A stretch of 64,000 nt of DNA from Thermothelomyces thermophilus ATCC 42464 (lineage: Eukaryota > Ascomycota > Sordariomycetes > Sordariales > Chaetomiaceae). The stretch lies in NCBI RefSeq assembly GCF_000226095.1, contig NC_016474.1, positions 4,526,001-4,590,000 of the forward strand, read 5' to 3'. The notes beneath the pieces are model-generated. The model had not been told where the DNA came from and did not search any database. It was given only the letters and a program-made list of their open reading frames with translations. Position numbers and translations under genes: made by a program. Position 1 is the first letter of the stretch, and each line of letters begins with the position of its first letter. Positions 13,045 to 25,272 of this stretch are shown here, one piece after another.

Positions 13045-15108
13045 GTGACGCCTTCCGGCCTCCGTCGCCGGTGCCGTTTATAGTCGTTACAGAAGCGGCG
13101 ACCGCCCGGGGAACGAGAACGGGATCTCGTCCGGCAAAACTTCGGGCGAGCGATACGCCGTGCCTGCCGAGTCGGCAACCGCAGTCGTGCAACGCCCGAG
13201 ATTTTGCCATACAAAAGGAAGTGCGATTCGTCGCTCCCTCGCTTCCTTCGCGTTTGTGCTCCCGGTATCTTTCGGTGGCCGGGCCATTCGGTGTTCCCGT
13301 CATGACAGACACGGTAAACAGGGCGACAGCAGGCAACCAACCGTCACTTCAGGGCTTTTCTTTCTCTGCCCACTCAGCCCCCGTGCACCCAGGCCAGTCC
13401 GAACTATACTACGAATTACATATACATATATGCGTAGGAACGAACCGGGTGCTCTCGCGTGTCTGCAGACCGGCCCGGACTTGGGTGGGGGAGTCGCTTG
13501 TGGAACACTAACACTGTCTTGGTGTGGAAACCATCTTTTTTTTATCTCCGGTAATTCCGGCAGGTCGCATGCGTCTGGTTTTGTTGCTGATTCATGCAGA
13601 GATGCGGAACTCTCCTCGCAGCGAAAGACAGCCGTTCCTGGCTAGACCTGGCGCATTTGAATTGTCGCACAGATATCTGCGTTGTATGAAGATCTCGGCT
13701 TGGCCCAGCCGGGGACTTGCGCTGGACCCGATGTTACACGGTCGGGCAACCCGTGCTCTCCGGCCTCACGAGTGTACGGATTATTTCTCGCCAGAATGAC
13801 AGTGCTGGTACTCCACGAGCGGACTGCTTGGGTTATATGCGTAGCAGAGGAACCTACCACGGTGTTGTTGCCTCAAGATGAATGTGCGCTGTTGAGCGCA
13901 CAGCTGGGGGGAATGCCCACTGAACCAGCAATCGGAGCTTGTCAACCCAAGACTTAGGACCCTGCCGTTTTGTGTGCAGGACCCTCGGAACCCCTGATGC
14001 CGCACTTGCCAGCCGGCCGGCCGCGGAGATAATGGACCCACTGACGCTAGCGAATCCAGGCGCCGGCACTGATGCGAACTCAGGGTTGGGAAGGCGCAGG
14101 AGGCGTAACATGCGTTACGGATGCTTCCGACAGCTTGGAACTTGTCGTTCGACCAAGAGCTACCCAAAAAGCTAAAGTCCGACGTTGGGTAGTAGGAAAC
14201 AAACGCGACCTGCAAGTAAGCGGCGGCGGCCCATGCTACACGGACAGACTTTGCTCCCGCTGACACTTTCCGCAGATGGCGACAGCGGATGAGGTGCGTC
14301 TCGGCCCGGGAGCTACTCCGAAGATTTTCAGGGAAAAGCAAACCGTCTATTATTATTTTTATGTGCAGCTCATACCCTAAAATACACTAAAACTGTACAA
14401 AGTAAGGTAGAAAAAAACCCGTCGGTTCTGGGTAAAATCGCCGCCCGCTTGTGATTTAGGCCTTGCAACCTTCCCCGCGAAACAGTTGACCAATGCCCGA
14501 ATACCTATTGGTGTCCGACGTTAGCCCCAAAAAGGCAAGTGTCGGTGATTAGCACTTCCAGCCCCCGCATTCCGCCCGAGATGCCGATCTAAAGGTCAGT
14601 GACCCTTGGGGGCAGGTGCAGCCACGAGCACACACACTTCGGACGAAAAGCCGCGGATGAGAGTGGGAACCTGGAAACGCGGAGAGTGGGTGTGGATGCT
14701 GCAGCCAGTTCCTTCCGTGCGAGTGCCTGCTGCCACAGGCTGCTGCTGCTGCTCTCGCTTTCAGCGAGAGCCTGAGGGTTGAAGCGACTCGGAATACCGA
14801 GGGACGGCGTGGAGCCCTGACGCGACTGCCGGGGATTCGTGCGCCTTCCCTTACTCTTGTCCCTCATCCCAGGTTCTTCCTTTCTCTTCTTGTACATACT
14901 TTACATACCGGATACTTCAGGTACCTACCAACCGACCTTACCGGTTGCTTACACATCCGGACCGACAGGCCGCCCTTCTTTCCTCGACGCGAGCACCGAA
15001 AGCTGCAACCTGCAACCGACGACCACCCGCCCTCACTCTCGCGCTTTCTGCCCTTCGGGGGCCCCCCGCCGGGGACATCGAGTCTCGACAATACCCGGGC
15101 GCGCAGCC
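13045..15108. other. Long intergenic region upstream of the Zn2Cys6 regulator
   Basis: About 2 kb without a credible gene. Open frames of 60-190 codons occur on both strands but overlap one another and show no domain. The last 250 bases are C/T-rich and likely form the 5' UTR and core promoter of the regulator starting at 15109. Confidence 0.5.
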
Positions 15109-17830
15109 ATGGACGTGGAAATGGCCACGGACGCTGCGCCGCCTGCTCCAGCTCCGGCGCCGACCACACCGGCCTCTGTTGGAAGCCCGGGAACCCTCAA
15201 GCACGGCGAGCCCAGGCGGCGCAACCGACCGGCACTCTCATGCATCCAATGTCGAACGCGCAAGATTCGCTGCGATCGCAACGAGCCTTGCGCCAGTTGC
15301 ATGAAGTCCAAGATCGTCAATTGTACCTATGAGGAGGCGCGCCGCCCGAAACCGCGGCTATGGAGGCTCTCCCCGGCCCCGCCTGCTGGCGGCCATCCCG
15401 AGCTCTCCCCAACCTCGACGGAAGAGCGCGCGGGCGCCGGCTCGACCTTCTCCTTCAGCAGGGATATGGCAGCGCCAGTGCCGCCGCAGCCCGCAACCTC
15501 GAATCCTTCAGTTGCCGGTTCGGGTGTGCCGCCGCCGCCCGGTAGAACCTCAGAACCGCTGTCTGGCGTGAGCCCGCGCTCGCTGCCGCAGATGCACCCT
15601 GCCGAAGCCGGTACCGAATCCGCTGGGCCGCTCGGCAGCACGGCGGCTCTCGCTGAGCGGGTCCGGCATCTCGAACAGCAGCTCGCTGATGCCCTGAAAC
15701 GCCCCGGATGTGGGTCTCCATCATCCCGCTCGGCGCACGGGGCGTTATTCCCGGACCGGGGCCCCCAATATCGACCCTCCAAGTTGAACTGCTGGATCGA
15801 CGGTGAAAAGCTCGTAGGTCGCCCTCCTCTTGAAGTCTCCATGCTTTCATGCTTCGATCTTGTTTGCTTTGGCGCGATATCTTGCCTGGACGTGCGCGGA
15901 TTTGCTGCCGCTGCCTCGCCCCGGGCCAAACCATGGCAGAGTCCCCTGTGAACTGTCGGGCTGACTGTCCGGCAGTTTCCCCTCGTTGTCAATGTCGCCG
16001 AACGCATCAAGTCGGACAAGAGTTCCGACGCCTACTTCCTCCTCCAGAAATGCAGGGACCTGGGCGGGGCCATTCTATCTATGAGAACTGCCACATCCGC
16101 CCCGGCTCAGCTCGGTCACACCATACCACCCAAGGCCACTGTTCAGCGACTCGTGGACGCGTACTTCAGGACCTTTGAGAGCGTTTACAGAATCCTCCAC
16201 CGACCTACTTTCTGGCAGGCTTACGAGGAGTACTGGAAGAATCCAAGCGCTGCTGACCTGGGCTTCGTGGTGCAGCTGCAACTCTGCATGGCCATTGGCA
16301 CATGCTTCCAGGACGATGTCGCGGCTCTCCGTCGTTCAGCTGCTCAGTGGATATACGAAGCGCAGGTTTGGCTAGTGACCCCCATTGAAAAGTCCCTGAT
16401 CAGCGTCAGTGGCCTCCAGGTCATGTGCTTGCTTCATCTCGCCCGAGAGACGTGCGGTGTCGAAAGCGACATGGCCTGGATAAGTGCCGGCTCACTATTA
16501 CGGACTGCCATGTTCCTCGGTCTCCACCGCGACCCCGATAACTTGCCAGATATGTCAGTATTCAATGCCGAGATGAGGAGACGCCTGTGGGCGACCGTCT
16601 TGGAGATTGTCCTCCAAGCCAGCCTGGACTCCGGCGCCCCGCCCTTGCTGGCTTTGTCCGACTTCGATACGCGCCCCCCATCCAATTACGATGACGAGCA
16701 GTTGAGCGACAACGCCAAATTGCCTTCGATACCCCGGCCCCCAAATGCCTTTACCCAAACCACCGTTCAAATCGCACTACTTCGCTCTTTCCCCGTACGC
16801 CTAGCCATTGCTCAATATGTCAACCATTTCCATTCCCACGCCACGTTCGAGGAGACTCTAAAATGGAATACCGAGTTGACAAACTCGTGCCGCGCGCTCT
16901 CAGCCACGTTCCAGCCCTTTTACGACCCGGCCGGCATCTTACCCAAACGCCTGTCGCTATTTCAGTTACGCCTAGCCGAACACTTGGTACATCGCTTCTT
17001 CCTGGCCCTCAATCACCCCTGGTTATTGTCGGCACACAATAACCCGACGTACTACTTTGCGCGCAAAATGTGCGTTGAAACGTCCCTCAAGCTCTACCGG
17101 GCCATCGCGACTGGGTCTCCGGCCGGTGATTCTGGCACCGCAAGCCAGACCGACGACTTTACCAGACTTGCCACTTGCGGGTACGGGGCGTTCCGCTCCG
17201 TCCCAACCCTAGCCGTCCTCACTATCTGCCTGGAGCTGCTATGGCAGGTGCAGGAGGACCGCTCGTTCAGACAAAGTATGAGCATAGATCATCCGCTCGA
17301 ACGTCCGGCACCACCTGGAAGCGAACCAGACGTGAGCAGCTCTGTGGGTATTGGAATCGGTAGCGGAGCCGCGCCTCGGCAGGAACTCGTGGAGGCGGTC
17401 AAGTACGCCATCGGGTGGACTTCGCGACGTGTCAGATTCGGAGAAACAAATGTTAAGGGCTACCTTCTGTTTTCTGCGCTCCTATCCCAGGCGCAAGCCG
17501 TGCAGCGCGGTGCCTCAGATGCGGAAGTAGAGCGTCAGGTGCTAAACACCGTGGGGGAGGAACTCAGCCGCTGTCTGGTGTTGCTTGAGGAGGCAGCTGG
17601 CCGGGATCCATCTTTTGCGGCAAGTGGCGGCGGCGAGAGGGCTCTTGATAAAAGAGCCTCGGGATGGAGTGCGACAAGGGGATCCAACAATACGGTAAGC
17701 ACGGATTCGATCCTTGATTCCCCCCCTCCCCCCCACCTTCAGGCCATCTGATAACCCATTGCAGGATCGGACACGTGGATTCAACTCTATCTTCAACATT
17801 CACGATGCAAATTTCTTTGTCGGCACTTGA
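15109..17830 (+). CDS. Zn2Cys6 fungal-specific transcription factor
   Basis: Proposed exons 15109-15813, 15976-17694 and 17765-17830; introns of 162 nt (GTAGGT...GCAG) and 70 nt (GTAAGC...GCAG), both phase 0; the product is 829 residues. The binuclear zinc cluster lies at C45-C72 (CIQCRTRKIRC, then CASC, then a final C). A short leucine-rich coiled coil (ALAERVRHLEQQL) follows near 180-195, then a fungal_trans middle-homology region from about 290, with HRPTFWQAYEEYW and the SAGSLLRTAMFLGLHRD core. Without the last intron the frame would end at 17751 with a proline-rich tail; I prefer the spliced form because its donor and acceptor are canonical, a CTGATAAC branch-like motif precedes the acceptor, and the tail (FNIHDANFF) resembles the conserved end of this class. 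An upstream in-frame extension to 14839 is probably 5' UTR. Targets are unknown. Confidence 0.85.
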
Positions 17831-19211
17831 TTCTTTCCAGATAATTACTTGTCCGATGCCGCATATTACATCTGAACACCCAGTCGCGTAAGCTTGCGAT
17901 AGTGTTCCGGGGTCAAAGGTTCGGACCCAAACGGTCTCTGTAACCAGACCAGATTCCACGGGCATCTATCGTCTTTGCCATTGCCGGGCCTGGTGAGGCA
18001 GAGGTCTCCTCCATCCACGCCATGTGCATTTTCTGAGGTTTTGACAAGGCAAGCGAGTTCGTCCACTCCGTTGGATCCTCAGATATTGACTCGACTAAAC
18101 CTTTCTAGACTGCCCATGTTTACATATAGCACCCTTCAAGCCATTGTTGGGATGCAAGTGAGAATATGAATCTTGGTTCACTGTTCCGCCCCGCCGGGGG
18201 GGGGGGGGGGGGAGGAAGGGGAGGGAAGGGGGAAAGTGGCTTGGGCATTCCTAACACATGAATGTTTCGGCCTTGCAGCTTGTCCCAACTGTTCAACACT
18301 AAGTTGAAGACGGGCTTATCTCCGCACCCAGTTCCCACTACAGTACTGACAGATCTCTTCCACCAGCGGTGCTAGAGGTGGATGTAGATGTTAGAAGTGA
18401 ATCGAAATGATCCGGAATTTAATGCCCTCCCTCACATACCGCTCTCCAATATTTGTAGTCTTTGTGTTTCTGTCTGTTGGTTCGACCTCCTACCTACCTT
18501 TTTGTCTGCGGCAGATTGGGGGCATCTGCTCTGACGTTGCGAAGTTGTGTGTGTTGTTGCACTGTGATCTGAGGTCATGACATACCTAATTAGCCTCTCT
18601 CCCAGTCAAATCCTCCCTCTAACACTTCCCTCTTTCGAGAGGCGCCAAGTTCTGGCACCTTGAATATAAATGTGATTGAGGAATTAAGCCCTGATACTTC
18701 TCAGTCGAAGGTCGGCAGAGCTTTTTGGATTCGTGGGTTCTCGCACATGTACCACTCCCGACGGTGTTGTTTGTACTGAAAGTTTTGCAGCAATCACTTC
18801 CTCCCTTACGCTTCGTAACAGTGTCTAAGCCCCTGGGCTTGTATCATCTCCAGAACACATCTAGACCTTCAGGACCCAGCTTCTCATGTGGATGTGTTTA
18901 ACACGAATGAGACGTCGACATTAAGCCAGACTACGAACCGGTCGTTAATCCGGTAGCGAACACAAAGGGGAACTGTCTGGCAGAAGTTTTTGTTCATTGG
19001 GACATCTGGTGTGTCGAGTTGTTTTGAACTCACAACACTCCGAATGACGAAGGAGCAACAAGTTGGGCCTATGTACATCAGAAGAAAGTCCGGGTCTTTG
19101 GAAAAAAAAGGGTAATTAAACCAGCACGAATCGGTCCGCCTCTTGATGGGCATCCCCATCGAGGCAACCTAGGTAGAGATTTTTTTTTCTTCTTCTTCTT
19201 CCCCTTCTTCT
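17831..19211. other. Convergent intergenic region with a G17 run
   Basis: This lies between the 3' ends of the regulator and the xylanase gene. The main landmark is a run of 17 G at 18196-18212 followed by further G-runs. Shorter T-runs lie near 19181-19190. No open frame here looks coding. Confidence 0.5.
18196..18232 (+). repeat. G17 homopolymer with following G-runs
   Basis: Seventeen consecutive G at 18196-18212 are followed by GGAAGGGGAGGGAAGGGGG-type runs. Four or more G-runs of at least three bases within 37 nt meet the usual pattern for a G-quadruplex. The exact run length is also where sequencing errors concentrate. Confidence 0.85.
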
Positions 19212-20113
<902 letters not shown>

Positions 20114-20279
20114 GTTTGCGACGAAGATGATTTTTTTGTTGTTGTTGTTGTTGTTGTTGGTCTTCCTGGTGGGATCCAAGTACAAGTCCGCGTCCTCGTC
20201 CTGTGGATGCTGCTTGTTGGAAGTGGCTGATGAACAGAGAGGGTCTGAGATCGAAACCAGTCGCGCGTCTATGGGCCTC

Positions 20280-20285
20280 TTTATA
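20280..20285 (-). promoter_or_regulatory. TATA box of the xylanase gene
   Basis: TATAAA on the minus strand lies about 170 bp before the xylanase start codon, a normal distance for a highly inducible fungal gene. It was located by eye; the transcription start is unknown. Confidence 0.55.
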
Positions 20286-20636
20286 CTTGTGCGGACTCGA
20301 GTCCACGAGAGTTCATCAGCGCCAGGCTCATTGGGTGATGTTCAACGTTCCTGAAGGTCCAGGCTCGCCATCACCGGCTCCCTCGTCCGCAAGACCGGAG
20401 GCTTCGGGCTTGTACACTAGGGTCATGATCCCTTTTACAGGTCCGCCTGCTCAGTGTCGATCATCTAAACCCGACGCGGCGTCAGTGCTCCATCACCGCC
20501 CGGCCGACTTGTGGTGTTGACGGCTTGTTATGAAGCAGCCCATGGCGAGTCGCAGGCTCGCGGAATTGGCCTCCATGGGGCATCGGCACTGACTGCTACC
20601 CCGGGTCTCGCGCGCCAATGGGCGAGCTCGAAACCT

Positions 20637-20642
20637 TTAGCC
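20637..20642 (-). promoter_or_regulatory. GGCTAA motif, candidate XlnR/Xyr1 site 1
   Basis: GGCTAA on the minus strand, about 525 bp before the xylanase start. XlnR/Xyr1-type xylanase regulators bind GGCTAR-type sites. A CCCCGG, compatible with the CreA consensus, lies near 20600. Confidence 0.45.
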
Positions 20643-20800
20643 TGAATTGTGTCCCGAGATCTCTCCAGACGCCAGAGACCCGGAAAATGGAACCTGCCCG
20701 GAGCCGCGCCGGGCTGCTACCGGGTTGACTGCCGCACGCCTGGGTCCGAGATTCCCATTTTAAGAGTACTAGCCCTGGTAGGGTAACATCAAGCGACCCC

Positions 20801-20806
20801 TTAGCC
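20801..20806 (-). promoter_or_regulatory. GGCTAA motif, candidate XlnR/Xyr1 site 2
   Basis: Second GGCTAA in the same orientation, about 690 bp before the xylanase start. Confidence 0.4.
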
Positions 20807-20979
20807 TCGGCATGGACCCCCATGGACTGGTCTCGGCGCCCCAGCCGTAGGCCTTGGCGCCGCGACGGTGCTCACGATGGCTTCATTTTGTCCCCGGCTA
20901 CTGCCGGAGGGCTCGAGTCCCCGACTGGTGATGATTGCAGTAGCTGCTTGTGAGCAGTGAAACGCCCAGCCGGCACATT

Positions 20980-20985
20980 TTAGCC
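20980..20985 (-). promoter_or_regulatory. GGCTAA motif, candidate XlnR/Xyr1 site 3
   Basis: Third GGCTAA in the same orientation, about 870 bp before the xylanase start; the three are spaced about 165-180 bp apart. Confidence 0.35.
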
Positions 20986-21272
20986 TGTAGTGACTGCTGT
21001 AACCTCATCGAGGAAGGTCAGACGTGAGAGAAGATTGCACGAGGTACTGGCCGTGGGGAAAAGGAGGAGTCAAGTCATGGTACTACACTACACTAGTACC
21101 CAACAAGCATACGTTTTCGACAAGCTTTCGGCAAGCTTTCGGCACTTACGCAGCAGCTGGAGGAGAATGCGGAGGTAGCGTCACGGCATTGCTAGTTCAA
21201 GACCGTCCATGCAGACGCGCCGAGGTGGACGAAAAGCCAGCTGGTCGGTGATGTGTTGAATTGATATGTTGA

Positions 21273-21299
21273 TTTTTTTTTTTTTTAAAAAAAAAAAAA
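21273..21299. repeat. T14-A13 homopolymer palindrome
   Basis: Fourteen T run directly into thirteen A, a perfect inverted repeat without a loop. It could be a nucleosome-excluding element or the relic of two opposed poly(A) tails; the sequence alone does not decide. Confidence 0.8.
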
Positions 21300-23453
21300 G
21301 ATGCTGCAGATCACTGCGGTACAGCCCGAGTGAGACCGGGAGGAGAGCGGCGATCTCTGGCCCAAAATGCTGTTGAACGGCAGGTCCTGCATTATTTCAT
21401 CCTGTAGGAAAACGAAAGTTAAGAAAAAAAAAGTTTTCTCGAGCCAGGTTATTAGCCCTCTCTCGACATCCGCGAACAATCCCATGAGCCGAGTTCACGA
21501 ATAACGACCTAGATGACCAGTGAAACAACCACATCTGATATTGACCTTCCCTGCTCACTACTAAGCCGAGCGGGCCGGAGGGGCTTCTTGGCATCACACA
21601 ATTAACAATCCATAGGGTACTGTACAGTGCAGTCCATCCCATCCTTCTCATACGATGTATGTAAGTGGAACGAGTACGTAACCCGTACACTGCAGGGTGT
21701 TGAGACGCGCCGAGCGCGTGCCGCCGTTCCGACTGCTAAAGAGAAGGAGCGAGATAAAAGGGAGGACAGCTAATAACCAAGGGGGACTTAAGGTCTCTCT
21801 GTCTGTCTGGTCTGGGATTTGTTGTTTAACCCCGGGTCTTTGGCGCTCGAACCCTAGTCATCATCACCGCATCCTCTGGACTAGTATCCGCCCCAATACG
21901 GAGTAGCAAACATAATAACGCAAGGAATGGGTCAAAGAAAGTTTAGCCTGGTTGTCGGCGACCAGAAGAAGTATAAACTCTATCAAATTATATGCCCACA
22001 TCCATATCCACCGGGGGGGGTTTTACATTGCTCACTTGCAAGTTTCCCAAGCTCCGCCATCTCCTTATCCGAGCACTTCCCTCTTCTCCCAAACACAATG
22101 TGGTATAAACCCCTGGGATAGTAGCCTCTTCAAACTCCCTAATGCTCCAATCAAGTAACGTGCACAACTTGTAGAAGAGACGCAGATAGACGTTCCATTG
22201 TTATGATTAATTAAATTCAACGTTAATTAATTGTCCACGCGATTGCGGATCTGTAAGCTCCCCAAAATAGGACAACTCAATTCTACCGCGCGTCGATTAG
22301 TCGGAGACGACTCCGGTGTGAACGCCTCACGACTGGAAACCAGTCGGCTCGACCGGCCTTGTCCTCCGCCTCGAGAGCACCCCAGGCTGTGGCAACCTGG
22401 AAGTGTCACTGCGAAGGACGTAGCGGACGGTTACGGCTTCGACAACGCGGGTGTCGGTCACGTGTGGCTGCTGCTGGTTTGGTAGATCTGGACCTGACTT
22501 CTCGAAGCCCGTGCAGCCCGAGTAGACGCTCCTCGCCGCGGACAGCCTGCTGAGGCGCTCGTCAAATGGCGCGAGGGCGTAGGTGGGCGCCTGCCAGCGC
22601 GTGACGGGCCCTGGCTCTGGCTCGTCTTGTGTGGTCCCTGGCTGCGGCAATCCGCTGGTGTTGGTGCAGGGAGGCCCGAGAGTGAGAGCATCCGCCGGGG
22701 ACGGGAACAATCGTGGTGTCACAAGGAGCATGTAGATGAACATGGTGACTTCCTTGCGGTTCGAATCGGGATTGTGCGGCAGGCGCCGAATTGGGAAGCG
22801 CTAGAAAAAGCGGGGGCAGTGCATGCCCCATGCAACTGTGGGTGGACGCGGGTTAGGGGCGCACGAATTACACTAATGGGATGGCTCCAACGCGTGGGCT
22901 GCCACTTGGCCCGCCTCACCTAACCCATCATGACGATCAGCACGGCTAACTTATGGCTGTGATCTCCATCAATTATCGAGAAAGATCACGTGACATGGTT
23001 CCAGAGCCGCTTTGACTGGTTGGCCACTCCATGCGCCAGTTACTACGGAGAAGGGCAGATTCCATGCAACGTAGAAGTTCACGCCCCGGTGCTCGTAAGC
23101 GCGGCGAAAGTTGCGAGGACAGAGTAGGGAGAGGTTGGAGGTGATGATAAGGTACGAATACATACAGAGTATGCAGCTCGAAAAGAGAGGGAAAGGAAAG
23201 AAAGGCAAGGCAAGTTCGACGCACACTCAGTCCCGACGCCAAGTCCAACAATTGGTGCTTCCGCAGAAAGAGAATAAGGAACCCCTAAGACATCCGAGAG
23301 CTTCAAAACCCACCGACGGTGTCGGAGGGATCCGTAAATGCTACGACATCCCACGGGATGTCTGCGGTTGTAAACCGGAGAATGGAGAATGGCGGTCGTG
23401 AACCCCGTCTATACAGCACAGTCCTGAATCTAACCCCAAGACACGTCAATGTT

Positions 23454-23510
23454 AAAAAAAAAAAAAAAAAAGCCCCGATCGATACGGCGGAATGCCCCCC
23501 CCCCCCCCCC
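23454..23510. repeat. A18 and C16 homopolymer pair
   Basis: An uninterrupted A run at 23454-23471 and a C run at 23495-23510 are separated by a short GC-rich spacer. Run lengths may be inaccurate. Confidence 0.8.
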
Positions 23511-24714
23511 ACTACGGAAGCAATCAAAGACGCCCCTCAATATCCAATTTCTATTTTTGGGCCTTGATGCTCTCTCCTACAGGTCGTTTGTTGATTGCAG
23601 GGGTTGCATCCGTCCATAAGTCGAATTCAATACGGATGATTTCAATTTATCATGCCTGAACTTCCCACCATGCCTAGACTCTAATTAACCATGCAGCCTG
23701 TCAATTCAACCGCCCTATTCTCCGATAATTATCTTCCACTGCTGATTAAGCTCGCGTTTTTCTTTTTCTTTTTCTTTTTTGTCTTCCACGCCATCAAAAC
23801 TTTAACAAATACGCAACTCAGACCCCAATTTGGTGAGGAACCAAGTCACCATCAGTGCACATACAAACGGGGACCGATTCTTGTAAACTTCTATTATGAC
23901 CTGTGTGTTTTGGGCCAGCTACGCACTGAGCCGTTCTAGGCCCATTTAGCCATCCAATCGGGCGAAACCGCCTGCTTCGCCAGTTCGAGCCAGCACCAAC
24001 CCAGGGAGCCAAATGGGTGGTAATTACTCCTCGCATTATTACTGCTCCTACGTGAGTTTGGCAGAAGGTTCCTTGCCAACGCCTGGCAGGGCAGGCCGCT
24101 TTGTTGACCCCTCGCGTTGGCGGAGCATTATCAAGTCAATCTAATAGGTCCAGGGGTTAGTTCCGTCAAACCTGGTTCCCCCAGTCTTCTCGCGCACCTC
24201 TCCGGGTTTCCCTCCGCCTTGGGAGCCTCCATGAGCGGTTCAGCGCAACGTTAGCACATTCTAAGAAAGCGGTTTTCTGGTTAGCTTCCTTCGAAGAACC
24301 CTACGAGGAATAGCGTCCCACGCAACGTAGTGCTTCAAGGCCCGCCACCCAGGTTTTTCACCATGCTCCGATAGAATGCCTCCACGCAGCAGATGGTCGA
24401 GGTCGCATCCGAAACGCATCATTATTGCCTTGGCCTCGAGTGTTGCATGGCTAAACCGTTACGACATTTAAACTTAAGACAAATATATCGCCGCAATCCA
24501 CCACACCGACAGCTCACCACGACAACTCATCGTTTCTAATTCTAATTGACAGCCCACTTGACCCAGAGGTCGATGTTGAAACAGTGGCTCGGCTCAGGCA
24601 CGCCGCGACTCATAAAATAACAGCCATCTGCATTCAAGTTTCAAGTTATTCGACGACCAGGCTTTGTCTGACGCCGACTGCCTGAAATAAGATCACTGCT
24701 CCTATCGGTCCGCA

Positions 24715-25272
24715 ATGAAGTTGCCCGCTCTTCTCTTCCTCACCACGGTGGCGCAGCTCGGCGCCGGGCATGACGACCTCACCGAGCCGGCTGTTAGACG
24801 GCGCGAAGCCCTCAACATCGGCCATGACGCCTCACCAATCGACACGGCTGTGCTCCCCCAGTCGCCGAACGAAGGATGCACGACGACCGTATCGACGACG
24901 TACGGCTATCCTTGCTCTTGGGACGGCACCACCACCGTGTACACGTCCACGACCGTCTTGTATAAGCAGATCAACTGCAACGGGTGCGACAGTGTGAGCG
25001 TCTACGAGGAATGGTACTATTGTCCCAACCAGCCCGTCACCGCGACACTCAACGCGGGGTTCCCTACTACTTCTTGGAGCACGATATGCCAGCCATCTCC
25101 CGCTCTCCCCGATCGGGCCCAGACAAACACGCCTGCAACCACGACGGCCCTTGGTCTCGGCGCTCTGCAGACCGTGCGTTCACCCCCCAGCTTTCCGACG
25201 GGAAATCCGTTCCCGACTCCCACCATTGAGCCGGGACCCAGACGCGCCCGCCGCCGAGCGGGTGACTTCTAA
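24715..25272 (+). CDS. Small secreted cysteine-containing protein, unknown function
   Basis: Single-exon frame of 185 residues. Residues 1-18 form a clear signal peptide (LLFLTTVAQLGAG), followed by a basic VRRREAL stretch that could be a Kex2-type processing site near residues 27-31. The mature part has six cysteines in the region 55-128, with a Thr/Ser/Tyr-rich core (CTTTVSTTYGYPCSW...INCNGCDSV), then a Pro/Thr-rich tail ending in a basic cluster (PRRARRRAGDF). Six cysteines allow three disulfides. I do not recognise a named family; the tail is not a GPI signal. A GTGACT near the stop could be a donor, so the true C-terminus may differ. It could be an extracellular or wall-associated protein of the effector-like class; that is inference from signal peptide and cysteines only. 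Confidence 0.6.
   Translation: MKLPALLFLTTVAQLGAGHDDLTEPAVRRREALNIGHDASPIDTAVLPQSPNEGCTTTVSTTYGYPCSWDGTTTVYTSTTVLYKQINCNGCDSVSVYEEWYYCPNQPVTATLNAGFPTTSWSTICQPSPALPDRAQTNTPATTTALGLGALQTVRSPPSFPTGNPFPTPTIEPGPRRARRRAGDF

Larger units (their letters stand above)
20986..24714. other. Gene-poor region with homopolymer runs
   Basis: About 3.7 kb without a supportable gene; open frames are short, overlapping and without family signals. Landmarks are a T14-A13 perfect palindrome at 21273-21299, an A18 run at 23454-23471 followed 23 nt later by a C16 run at 23495-23510, and a pyrimidine tract near 23757-23779. The final 300 bases should hold the promoter of the secreted protein at 24715. Confidence 0.5.

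Noticed and set aside
13781-14341. 186-codon frame on the minus strand
   Set aside because: No family resemblance, overlapped by other frames, no promoter or splice logic.
22327-22743. 138-codon frame on the minus strand in the gene-poor region
   Set aside because: Low-information Pro/Thr/Arg composition typical of shadow frames; no domain.
22740-22765. tRNA B-box-like GGTTCGAAT
   Set aside because: No matching A-box, anticodon arm or acceptor stem in the flanks. Other GGTTCAA-like words (43328, 56484) failed the same test.
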